Source: DATACZ01 sp036258795 (GTDB lineage: Bacteria; Actinomycetota; CADDZG01; JAHWKV01). From it: a stretch of DNA of 11,899 bases. Positions 1 through 5,904 of the stretch are shown here, one piece after another; position 1 is the first letter of the stretch, and every line of letters starts with the position of its first letter. The stretch is taken from the NCBI GenBank assembly GCA_036258795.1, contig DATACZ010000059.1, forward strand, positions 1 to 11,899. Reading direction: 5' to 3'. The notes below the pieces were generated by a model. The model was not told where the DNA came from. It saw only the letters and a program-made list of their open reading frames with translations, and did no database searches. The position numbers and the translations under genes were made by a program.

Positions 1-175
1 CTTCGTTAAAGGTGCGGGTAGTGCCAGCCACGTGGTCATGGTCGCACCGTGAATTGTTCAGCCACACTGAGGTCTTGTAATCGCGGGTCCCACTTCAGGC
101 ACACTCTCCTGCTCGGCCCTGGCCCGTAGCCTGGACGAGCCGCTCTACGGCACCGCGCCCGTCGCTTCGGCGTGG

Positions 176-991
176 GTGCTCCTGGAGGTGCCCGGGGCTT
201 GGGGAGCCAAAGCCCTCTTCGAGAGCGGACTGGACCCCGGGACTGCGCAAGAGCTGGAGCGGCGCTCACATGACCAAGGGTTTCGGGTGTTGGTTATCAG
301 ACGCCGCCCCGGCAGATACGACGCTCGGTATCGGAGCTGCTTCTTGGCACGCTCGGACCGCTCCGGCGTATGGATGGAAAAGGTGACCTTTAGGGATCCA
401 CCGAAGTTGCTCGAAGACCTGGACCTTCGAGTGTTGTCCCAACCCAAGCCGCCTGGGATCGGGATGGCGGTCTCCGACCCCATGTACCTCATCTGTACAA
501 ATGGGCGGAGGGATCCCTGCTGCGCCCAGTACGGCCGGCGCTTGGGTGCAGCGCTAACCGGGCTTGGGAACCGCCTCTGGGAGTCATCTCACTTTGGAGG
601 TCACCGCTTTGCGGCCAACATGGCGTGCTTCCCGGAAGCAATCTTTTACGGAAGGGTTGGTTCTGACGAGGGGAGGGCGGTGATCTCCGGGCACGAGCGC
701 CGAGAGATCAGCCTAAGTCATTACCGAGGCAGGTCCTGCGACGAAGAGGTGGTGCAGGCCGCCGACTTCCTGGTCAGACAACAAACCGGCCTTATAGGCG
801 TCGACGATCTCTCACCGGTGGGGTTACCTGACTTTCCGAGAGAGGGACGGGTGGAAATTCGCTTCCGCCATTCGGACGGCCATTACATCGCACGCTTATA
901 TGTCGGTTTGCGGGAGGCCCGTGCGACAAGTTGCCGGTCGGGCAAGCTCGAGCGCCCGAGACAGTACCGATTGGAGAGCCTGAGCACCTAA
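176..991 (+). CDS. Suc/Fer-family thioredoxin-like [2Fe-2S] ferredoxin
   Basis: This looks like a sucrase/ferredoxin-like (Suc_Fer, Apd1/Aim32-related) protein, a thioredoxin-fold protein that binds a [2Fe-2S] cluster; its physiological partner is unknown. Numbering from the GTG at 176, the family signature CTNGRRDPCC begins at Cys107 and ends with Cys115-Cys116, and HFGGHRFAAN follows with His139 and His143. The Cys-x8-Cys and His-x3-His spacings fit the bis-histidinyl non-Rieske cluster described for Apd1-type proteins. RGRS near residue 184 is also family-like. The start is a problem. The reading frame is open back to 71, and residues encoded at about 107-175 (CSALARSLDEPLYGTAP, then a Trp-Val-Leu-Leu-Glu strand) match the expected family N-terminus. 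Yet there is no ATG, GTG or TTG in frame between 71 and 175. GTG 176 is therefore only the first ordinary start codon and probably truncates the protein by about 30 residues. The family call is firm; the start is not. Confidence 0.85.
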   Translation: MLLEVPGAWGAKALFESGLDPGTAQELERRSHDQGFRVLVIRRRPGRYDARYRSCFLARSDRSGVWMEKVTFRDPPKLLEDLDLRVLSQPKPPGIGMAVSDPMYLICTNGRRDPCCAQYGRRLGAALTGLGNRLWESSHFGGHRFAANMACFPEAIFYGRVGSDEGRAVISGHERREISLSHYRGRSCDEEVVQAADFLVRQQTGLIGVDDLSPVGLPDFPREGRVEIRFRHSDGHYIARLYVGLREARATSCRSGKLERPRQYRLESLST

Positions 992-1110
992 CATCCCACC
1001 CTGTGGCGGTAGGTTTTGACGTGTTGCCGAGAATTTTGGCCACCCGGAGTGTTGTTCCGACCTCAATTAGCGCGATGATGCACCAACCAATCACTAGAGG
1101 AGGTCTCGTC

Positions 1111-2787
1111 ATGCCGTTTCGGGGGTTTAGGGTCGCCATCATTGCTCTCATTCTCTTTGGCGGGTTGATCGCAACCCCTTCGGCGCAAGCAGCCACCCCC
1201 GGCCCCAATGGCCTCATCGCATTCACCAGCGACCGGACCGGCAACCTCGAAATCCTCACCATGAACGCCGACGGTACGGAGCCCCGTGCGCTAACCAACC
1301 ATGCGGCCGCCGATCTGCTGCCGACCTGGTCTCCGGACGGAACGCGCCTCGCATTTGTCAGCCTTCGAACCGGTAACTTCGATATCTTCGTCGCCAACGC
1401 CGACGGATCTGGCGTCACCAACCTCACCAACTCCCCCGGGCACGACCTTTATCCGGCTTGGTCGCCCGACGGCAACAAGATCTCCTTCAGCACCGACCGC
1501 ACCGGGAACTACGAGGTCTTCTCCATGAACGCCAACGGAGGATCCCAGACCAACCTGACCAACAACCCGGCCGCCGACGCTTTCTCGAGCTGGTCTCCGA
1601 ACAGCAGCCAGATCGCATTCGCTTCCGACCGGACCGGCAATGCCGAGATCTTCACCATAAACGCCAACGGCTCCGGAGCGGTCAACGTCACCAACCATCC
1701 GGGGGCGGATCTCCTGCCGGCCTGGGCACCCGCGGGCGGGAAGATTGCCTTTACCACCTCCCGCACCGGAAATGCGGAGATCTTCACCATGAATGTGAAC
1801 GGCAGCGGCCAGACCAATGTCACCAACCGGGCCGCCTTCGACGGGTTCCCGGCCTACTCTCCGGACGGAAGCGAGATCTCGTTTACCACCGATAGGGACG
1901 GCCAGTTGGAGGTCTACAAGATGGACTCCAACGGAGGCGGTCAAGTCAACCTCAGCCGAAACCAGAGCTTCGACGGGTACTCCTCCTGGTCCGTGAAGCG
2001 CACCGCCATTGCTTTCACAAGCTCCAGGACCGGCAATCTCGACGTCTTCTCAATGAATGCTGACGGCACCGGGCAGTTCAACCTGACCCGGCATCCGGCT
2101 CAGGATCTACTGCCCTCGTGGTCGCCCAACCGCACCGACCTCGCCTTCGTGACCACCCGTACCAACAACTTCGAGATCTTCAAGATGAAGGCAGATGGGA
2201 CCGGTGCAACCAACCTCTCAAACAGCAGCGCTGAAGACCTTTACCCCGCGTGGTCGCCCGCTGGAAACAAGATCGCATTTACGAGCAACAGGAGCGGCAA
2301 CCACGACATCTGGGTGATCAACTCCGACGGTACGGGCCTCACCCGGCTCACCACCAACTCTGCCGCCGACGCCTTCCCATCCTGGTCCCCCGGGGGGACG
2401 AAGATCACGTTCACCAGCTCCCGGGACGGCAATCTGGAGATCTACACGATGAACGCGGACGGAACCGGCCAGACCCGCATCACAAACAACCCCGCGGCGG
2501 ACCTGCTGTCATCCTGGGCGCCAAACAACAACCAGATCGCATTCTCGTCTGCTCGCAATGGAAATCTCGAGGTGTATCGCATGGGGGTGGATGGGAGTGC
2601 GCAAACCAGGCTGACCAACAACCCTGCGTTCGATGCCTTTGTGGACTGGTCTCCTGACAGTTCCCAGATCGTCTTCACCTCCGACCGGACGGGCAATTCT
2701 GAGATCCTCAGGATGAATGCCTCCAACGGAGGCGGCATTGTGAACCTCAGCAGGAACGGAGCACTTGACGCATATCCGGCCTGGTGA
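1111..2787 (+). CDS. Secreted TolB/PD40-type beta-propeller protein, 12 repeats
   Basis: A 558-residue exported protein made almost wholly of PD40/WD40-like (TolB-type) propeller repeats. I chose ATG 1111 because a strong Shine-Dalgarno, AGAGGAGG (1096-1103), lies 7 nt upstream and the product then begins with a classical signal peptide: basic MPFRGFR, a hydrophobic core to about residue 20, and a likely signal peptidase I site after PSAQA (Ala27). The frame is open further upstream (in-frame ATGs at 1075 and 1078), but those starts would bury the signal peptide. From Ile36 there are twelve units, each starting IAFTSxRTGN and ending near DLLPxWSPDG. Eleven are exactly 44 residues with no indels; the twelfth has one inserted residue and stops at its final Trp. 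The N-terminal PGPNGLIAF supplies the strand the last repeat lacks, the usual closure of a propeller ring. No enzymatic domain, anchor or sorting signal is visible, so the role may be ligand binding or scaffolding outside the cell. Function unknown. Confidence 0.9.
   Translation: MPFRGFRVAIIALILFGGLIATPSAQAATPGPNGLIAFTSDRTGNLEILTMNADGTEPRALTNHAAADLLPTWSPDGTRLAFVSLRTGNFDIFVANADGSGVTNLTNSPGHDLYPAWSPDGNKISFSTDRTGNYEVFSMNANGGSQTNLTNNPAADAFSSWSPNSSQIAFASDRTGNAEIFTINANGSGAVNVTNHPGADLLPAWAPAGGKIAFTTSRTGNAEIFTMNVNGSGQTNVTNRAAFDGFPAYSPDGSEISFTTDRDGQLEVYKMDSNGGGQVNLSRNQSFDGYSSWSVKRTAIAFTSSRTGNLDVFSMNADGTGQFNLTRHPAQDLLPSWSPNRTDLAFVTTRTNNFEIFKMKADGTGATNLSNSSAEDLYPAWSPAGNKIAFTSNRSGNHDIWVINSDGTGLTRLTTNSAADAFPSWSPGGTKITFTSSRDGNLEIYTMNADGTGQTRITNNPAADLLSSWAPNNNQIAFSSARNGNLEVYRMGVDGSAQTRLTNNPAFDAFVDWSPDSSQIVFTSDRTGNSEILRMNASNGGGIVNLSRNGALDAYPAW
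1216..2784 (+). repeat. Twelve tandem 132-bp propeller units arranged as two sextets
   Basis: Unit starts fall every 132 nt: 1216, 1348, 1480 and so on, with the seventh at 2008 and the twelfth at 2668. Units 7-12 resemble units 1-6 in order. Units 1 and 7 share DLLPxWSP. Units 2 and 8 share LAFV at the start and DLYPAWSP. Units 3 and 9 share ADAFxSWSP. Units 4 and 10 both have WAP instead of WSP. Units 5 and 11 share V(N/D)GS followed by QT, with AFD later in the unit. Units 6 and 12 share an Asn-Gly-Gly-Gly run followed by VNLSRN. This pattern is what a duplicated six-bladed propeller would leave. These are coding repeats, not a CRISPR or satellite array. Confidence 0.85.
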
Positions 2788-2809
2788 CCGGGGGCGGTCA
2801 CAGGCCGCC
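2784..2809 (+). terminator. Two overlapping stem-loops at the end of the propeller gene
   Basis: GTGACC (2784-2789) pairs with GGTCAC (2796-2801) across a 6-nt loop and covers the stop codon. An alternative stem, GGCGG (2793-2797) with CCGCC (2805-2809), overlaps it, so the two are mutually exclusive. There is no U-run after either stem, so this is a weak intrinsic-terminator candidate at best. Confidence 0.3.
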
Positions 2810-2855
2810 AACCCCGGGGATCCTTTGATTAAAATGCCGGCAGATGATCGGGCAC

Positions 2856-2871
2856 GAGCGCTAGAGCGCTC
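2856..2871. promoter_or_regulatory. Perfect inverted repeat just before the start of the coiled-coil gene
   Basis: GAGCGCT-AG-AGCGCTC is a perfect 7-bp inverted repeat with a 2-nt centre, ending 9 nt before ATG 2881. In RNA it could fold as a 6-bp stem with a TAGA loop and would occupy the place where a Shine-Dalgarno should be; no good SD is visible otherwise. It may be an operator or a translation-controlling hairpin. Inference only. Confidence 0.35.
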
Positions 2872-2880
2872 CCAGGCTTT

Positions 2881-3672
2881 ATGGCGACAGCCAAGCGCGG
2901 CCCCGAGGCGAATCTAGCCGAGGTAGCCGACCGGCTCTTCGAGGCCTCGCTAGCCGAGTTCGTCAAGGCAAGAGATCAGCTGGCCAAGGAACTGGAATCA
3001 AAGGGCTCTGCTGAGGAAGCTCGGAGCATCCGGTCTCTTAGAAAACCGACCGTCGCGGTATGGGCCCTGAACCAGGCCGCGCGCCGCCACCCGGATAAGG
3101 TTGAGAGGCTACTGGACACCTTCCGCAGGATGCAGAAGCCTGGATCGGCGGCCGATTTCCGGGAAGCCTCCTCTGAGCGACACGCCGCGGTGAAGGCGTT
3201 GGTCGATTCGACAGCCGAGATTCTCGAAGGCGCCGGTCATCCGGCCGGTGGACCGGTGATCGAGAAGGTTACCCGCACGCTGTTGGCCGCCGCTACAGAT
3301 GAACAGGCGCAGCATGCCCTGGCGCATGGGCGCCTGGAACGAGAGCTCGAGCCCAGCCAGTTTGGATTTGGGATGCCACCACCGCCGGCAGACCAGATCA
3401 AAGCCAGGCCCGACAAGGATGATCGTGAGCTGGTGCGAGCCCGAAAACGGGCAGAGCAGCTCGGTGCTGAGGTGGCCGACCTGGTGGCAAGCGCCCGGCA
3501 GCTCGAGGTGGCGGCAAGGGACGCGGAGCTCAAGCTCGATCTGGCAAGGCAGGCGGCAGAGCGGACCAGGGAAAGAGCCGAGCGAGCAAGCGGGAGGGCG
3601 GCCCGGAAGCGGCATGAGCTAGATGAGGCTCTGGCACAGGTGGCAGAGTTGGAAAATCAAATCCTTGGGTAA
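2881..3672 (+). CDS. Conserved actinobacterial coiled-coil protein of unknown function
   Basis: 263 residues, soluble, with no signal peptide or membrane segment. The N-terminal part (about 10-75) has the pattern I recognise from uncharacterised actinobacterial proteins: an acidic/basic helix with FVKARDQLAKEL, then the conserved core LRKPTVAVWALNQAARR at residues 53-69. The middle (about 85-160) is helical, and the segment around residues 155-170 contains LERELEPSQFG, also family-like. From about residue 175 to the end it is very rich in Glu, Arg, Ala and Lys with heptad-like spacing, predicting a long coiled coil. No catalytic motif is visible. ATG 2881 is the only sensible start because an in-frame stop lies about 40 nt upstream, but its ribosome binding site is poor and the inverted repeat at 2856-2871 sits there. 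It is 60 nt from the phosphatase gene downstream, with which it may be co-transcribed. Function unknown. Confidence 0.8.
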   Translation: MATAKRGPEANLAEVADRLFEASLAEFVKARDQLAKELESKGSAEEARSIRSLRKPTVAVWALNQAARRHPDKVERLLDTFRRMQKPGSAADFREASSERHAAVKALVDSTAEILEGAGHPAGGPVIEKVTRTLLAAATDEQAQHALAHGRLERELEPSQFGFGMPPPPADQIKARPDKDDRELVRARKRAEQLGAEVADLVASARQLEVAARDAELKLDLARQAAERTRERAERASGRAARKRHELDEALAQVAELENQILG

Positions 3673-3705
3673 GGTTCCCGGAACCACCTGACCTGCCCGC
3701 GGGCA
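3673..3705. other. Short dyads between the coiled-coil and phosphatase genes
   Basis: Directly after the stop codon, GGTTC (3673-3677) and GAACC (3681-3685) form a small hairpin with a 3-nt loop. TGCCCGCGGGCA (3694-3705) is a perfect 12-bp palindrome. No U-run follows. They may be chance dyads in GC-rich DNA, a weak attenuator or a protein site. Confidence 0.2.
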
Positions 3706-3732
3706 TTGCGTCATCGAGCCTAAGGACTATGT

Positions 3733-4419
3733 ATGAACAAACAACCTTCCCGGCACGCCGGTGTCCTGTTCGACATCGACGGTACGCTGATCGACTCGAA
3801 CTACCTTCACGCCCTTGCGTGGTGGAGAGCCCTGAAGGACTCGGGACATCGCGTCCCGATGTACAGGATTCACCGGCTCATAGGTATGGGCTCCGACAAG
3901 CTGCTGCAGGAGTTGTTGGGTGAGTACTCCGAGGACGTAAGCGAGATCTACTCCGAATACTTCCGCCCATTGAGAGAGGAAGTCGTTAGGTTCGAGGGCG
4001 TCCACGACCTGCTGCGGGAGGTGCATAGCCGGGGCGTAATGGTGGTTCTGGCTACATCCGCCAAGAAGGAGGACCTGGACGTCTTCATGAAGGTGCTGGA
4101 TGCAGACGACGCTATCGACCACGTCACCTCGTCGGCCGATGTGGATGAGTCGAAGCCTTCCCCAGACGTATTCGAGACTGCGCTGAAAGCCACCGGCTTG
4201 CCCAAGGACAATGTAGTCGCCGTAGGTGACACGGTCTGGGACGTAAAGGCCGCTGGTGAGCTGGGTATCGAGTGCATTTGCGTCGAAACCGGCGGAATAG
4301 CTCGTCAGGAACTGGAAGAGGCGGGGGCCGTGGCAGTATTCCGGGATGTGCGGGAGCTCCTAGACAACCTAGAAGCCGGCCCAATGGGGAAGCTCTTCGG
4401 GGGCGCCCGGGTCAGGTAA
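3733..4419 (+). CDS. HAD-superfamily phosphatase (phosphoglycolate phosphatase-like)
   Basis: A 228-residue cytosolic haloacid dehalogenase-type hydrolase, likely acting on a small phosphorylated metabolite. All four HAD motifs are present. Motif I is FDIDGTL, with nucleophile Asp14 and acid/base Asp16. Motif II is Thr108/Ser109 in VVLATSA. Motif III is Lys141 in DESKPSPDVF. Motif IV is GDTVWD, with Asp166 and Asp170 for Mg2+. Between motifs I and II lies a helical C1-type cap (about 22-90), as in the phosphoglycolate phosphatase/beta-phosphoglucomutase group. No mutase-specific feature is obvious, so phosphatase is the safer call; the substrate cannot be read from the sequence. ATG 3733 was chosen because AAGGA (3722-3726) lies 6 nt upstream; the nearby ATG at 3729 is in another frame. 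The C-terminal tail after about 213 is not part of the core fold. Confidence 0.88.
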   Translation: MNKQPSRHAGVLFDIDGTLIDSNYLHALAWWRALKDSGHRVPMYRIHRLIGMGSDKLLQELLGEYSEDVSEIYSEYFRPLREEVVRFEGVHDLLREVHSRGVMVVLATSAKKEDLDVFMKVLDADDAIDHVTSSADVDESKPSPDVFETALKATGLPKDNVVAVGDTVWDVKAAGELGIECICVETGGIARQELEEAGAVAVFRDVRELLDNLEAGPMGKLFGGARVR

Positions 4420-4452
4420 TTCAGGTGCTGATCAACAGTTATGTTTTGCGAC

Positions 4453-4469
4453 GTTTCAGTTGGTGAAAC
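4453..4469. other. Hairpin / inverted repeat GTTTCA-N5-TGAAAC
   Basis: A perfect 6-bp inverted repeat with a 5-nt spacer lies 33 nt after the phosphatase stop codon and 51 nt before the small acidic ORF. There is no U-run to make it a convincing terminator. It could equally be an operator for the small gene. Confidence 0.3.
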
Positions 4470-4479
4470 CGGGTATATG

Positions 4480-4509
4480 TTGACGCAAGATCAATCTGAC
4501 AACGCTACA
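4480..4509 (+). promoter_or_regulatory. Weak candidate promoter for the small acidic ORF
   Basis: TTGACG (4480-4485) matches a -35 box in five of six bases. The best -10 at usable distance is GCTACA (4504-4509, 18-nt spacer), which is poor and runs into the Shine-Dalgarno, implying a nearly leaderless transcript. An alternative -10, TATATG at 4474-4479, has no good partner. Low confidence. Confidence 0.2.
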
Positions 4510-4520
4510 AGGAGGCGCGC

Positions 4521-4673
4521 ATGGAGGACCAGGAAGAGGCAGCCGGAGCTGGAGCAGGTGGAGCTGGAGAAGAGGCCGAAGTCGAATACCCGACAATCGA
4601 GGCACCGGAGGACAGCTCACTACCTTTTGCTCCTCCTGGATCCGAGGATCAGTCCGCGGGAGAGAGCGAGTAG
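4521..4673 (+). CDS. Small, highly acidic 50-residue protein
   Basis: A 50-codon ORF, unrecognised, with an excellent ribosome binding site: AAGGAGG at 4509-4515, 5 nt before ATG 4521. The product has 12 Glu and 3 Asp and no Lys, Arg or His, giving a net charge of about -15. It opens with MEDQEEAAGAGAGGAGEEAE, continues through a short Pro/Thr/Ile segment (YPTIEAPE) and ends in SAGESE. It has no hydrophobic segment, signal peptide or cysteine, and is probably disordered. It lies between the phosphatase and the respiratory operon, about 100 nt after one and 218 nt before the other, and in a different frame from the longer open frame at 4441-4815. The evidence that it is real is the SD and the strongly biased, clean composition; the evidence against is its size and the lack of any known homologue. 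Confidence 0.5.
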   Translation: MEDQEEAAGAGAGGAGEEAEVEYPTIEAPEDSSLPFAPPGSEDQSAGESE

Positions 4674-4773
4674 CAAGGCTGGGGCAACAGTTCTAAGGCT
4701 CTCTGGGAACACTCGGGGGGCGCCCACTCAAGCAACTAACCAAAGCAAAGATCCAGTAGCACTGGCGCGCGTG

Positions 4774-4787
4774 AAGCTCCCGAGCTT
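4774..4787. promoter_or_regulatory. Inverted repeat upstream of the respiratory operon
   Basis: AAGCTC-CC-GAGCTT is a perfect 6-bp inverted repeat with a 2-nt centre, 105 nt before the ctaC start and about 30 nt upstream of the candidate -35 box. That position suits a regulator site for the operon. The rest of 4674-4891 holds no ORF with a ribosome binding site and no recognisable riboswitch or RNA gene. Confidence 0.25.
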
Positions 4788-4818
4788 GCCGCCAGCTATT
4801 GAATGCCTCGATTAGATT

Positions 4819-4847
4819 TTTGCGGGCCGAGAATGGCAGGGTATACG
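4819..4847 (+). promoter_or_regulatory. Candidate promoter for the ctaC-qcrB operon
   Basis: TTTGCG (4819-4824) and TATACG (4842-4847) are separated by 17 nt, the ideal sigma-70-type spacing. The -35 match is weak (three of six) and the -10 match moderate (TATA plus two mismatches). Transcription would begin near 4854, leaving a leader of about 40 nt before ctaC. It is the best promoter-like pair in the 218-nt gap. Confidence 0.3.
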
Positions 4848-4891
4848 CGGTCGTAACTCTTGGTCACCAACTTCCAGGGAGACGGTAGAGG

Positions 4892-5896
4892 GTGAGGGGC
4901 CTTCGGCAGGAATCTAGGCACGTTCTTCGTGTTCTGCCTTTGGCCTTTCTCACTGCGTGTGCGGTAGAAGATGCCCCGTCGATCCTCGAGCCCGCCGGAC
5001 CCGCCGCCGCCAGAGTAGAAGGACTGTGGTGGTTCCTCTTCTGGATCTCGGTGGTGGTTTTCCTTGTGGTCCTGGCGCTCATGATGATGGCGCTGAGGCG
5101 GCGAGGCCGTATAGAGGACCCAATCGTCGAGGACGAGCCTCGATGGGGAGAGCCGTTTGTGGCGCTCTCAGGCGTTGTGATCCCGTGGATCATCCTTACG
5201 ATTGCCTTCGTCATATCCCTTGGGGTGATGAGGCAGATCGCCACCGCTGAGGAGGCGGCGGATCTCACCATAGAGGTCAAGGGCCGCATGTGGTGGTGGG
5301 AGGTGAGGTACCCAAACGGAGCGGTTACCTCTACCGAGATCCACATCCCGGTTGGAGAGCGGGTGGACGTGAGGCTGACCAGCGCCGACGTGATCCACAG
5401 CTTCTGGGTTCCGGAGCTTCAGGTCAAGATCGATCAAATCCCTGGTAGAGAGAACTCGCTCTGGCTGCAGGCAGACAAGCCGGGGCGTTACCGGGGCCAG
5501 TGCGCGGAGTTCTGCGGCCTTCAGCACGCCAACATGATCTTCACGGTCATAGCCGAGCCCCGTGAGGATTTCGAGGCCTGGGTGGCAAACGAGGCCCAAC
5601 GCGCCCGTGAGCCCACGGGGACGGGCCTTCGGGGCAGAGACGTCTTCATGGACAACTCCTGCGTCGGCTGCCATGCGATCAGAGGAACCGACGCGGCGGC
5701 GGAGCTGGGCCCTGATCTGACCCACCTTGCCAGCCGATCCACGCTTGGCTCGGCGATCCTCCCTAACACAAGAGAGAATCTGAGCCGCCTGATCACCGAG
5801 CCGCAGAGGGTCAAGCCGGGAGTAACCATGCCGCCGACATCTCTGAGCAGGCAAGACCTCAATGCTCTGCTCGACTACCTCGGGCAGTTGGAGTAA
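4892..5896 (+). CDS. ctaC: Cytochrome c oxidase subunit II with fused cytochrome c (CtaC/CoxB, caa3 type)
   Basis: A 334-residue subunit II that takes electrons through its own c haem to the binuclear CuA centre and on to subunit I, on the outer face of the membrane. It starts with a lipoprotein signal (LTAC, Cys23), so it is probably lipid-anchored. Two helices follow (about 45-68 and 90-112), then a cupredoxin domain with the full CuA set: His169, Cys204, Glu206, Cys208, His212, Met215. A linker leads to a class I cytochrome c domain with CVGCH (257-261) and axial Met313 in TMPP. The start is GTG 4892, with AGGGAG (4876-4881) upstream; the lipobox position supports it. It heads the operon, 8 nt before ctaD, whose SD overlaps this stop codon. 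Oddity: the Glu-x-x-Trp normally found seven residues before the Pro of TM2 is absent (Ala91 and Gly94 before Pro98). Confidence 0.95.
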   Translation: MRGLRQESRHVLRVLPLAFLTACAVEDAPSILEPAGPAAARVEGLWWFLFWISVVVFLVVLALMMMALRRRGRIEDPIVEDEPRWGEPFVALSGVVIPWIILTIAFVISLGVMRQIATAEEAADLTIEVKGRMWWWEVRYPNGAVTSTEIHIPVGERVDVRLTSADVIHSFWVPELQVKIDQIPGRENSLWLQADKPGRYRGQCAEFCGLQHANMIFTVIAEPREDFEAWVANEAQRAREPTGTGLRGRDVFMDNSCVGCHAIRGTDAAAELGPDLTHLASRSTLGSAILPNTRENLSRLITEPQRVKPGVTMPPTSLSRQDLNALLDYLGQLE

Positions 5897-5904
5897 GGAG
5901 CACC

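Noticed and set aside
792..1430. 212-codon open frame on the - strand
   Set aside because: It spans the end of the Suc/Fer gene and the start of the propeller gene. It and the other - strand frames over the propeller gene are antisense reads of the coding repeats.
1216..2784. Regular 132-nt periodicity as a CRISPR or satellite array
   Set aside because: The period is a multiple of three inside one uninterrupted frame and corresponds to 44-residue propeller units; there are no identical short repeats with unique spacers.
3109..3615. 168-codon open frame on the - strand
   Set aside because: It is antisense to the coiled-coil gene, whose regular GC-rich codons leave the opposite strand free of stops.
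3729..3923. Alternative start ATG at 3729 and its 64-codon frame
   Set aside because: It is out of frame with the phosphatase, whose HAD motifs all lie in the frame starting at 3733.
4521..4673. Idea that the small acidic protein is a prokaryotic ubiquitin-like protein (Pup)
   Set aside because: It is small and acidic, but it lacks the C-terminal Gly-Gly-Gln/Glu, ends SAGESE, has no lysine, and has no Pup-type helical segment or proteasome genes nearby.
4441..4815. 124-codon open frame on the + strand with an Arg-rich product
   Set aside because: It has no Shine-Dalgarno, a composition typical of an off-frame read of GC-rich DNA, and overlaps the small ORF at 4521-4673, which has an excellent ribosome binding site.
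4674..4891. Riboswitch, tmRNA or small RNA in the gap before ctaC
   Set aside because: I saw only a 14-nt dyad and a short GGGCGCCC palindrome, with no recognisable conserved RNA core, tRNA-like end or U-rich terminator.
4864..5346. 160-codon open frame on the - strand opposite ctaC
   Set aside because: It lies wholly opposite the well-supported ctaC, and its product shows no family motif.
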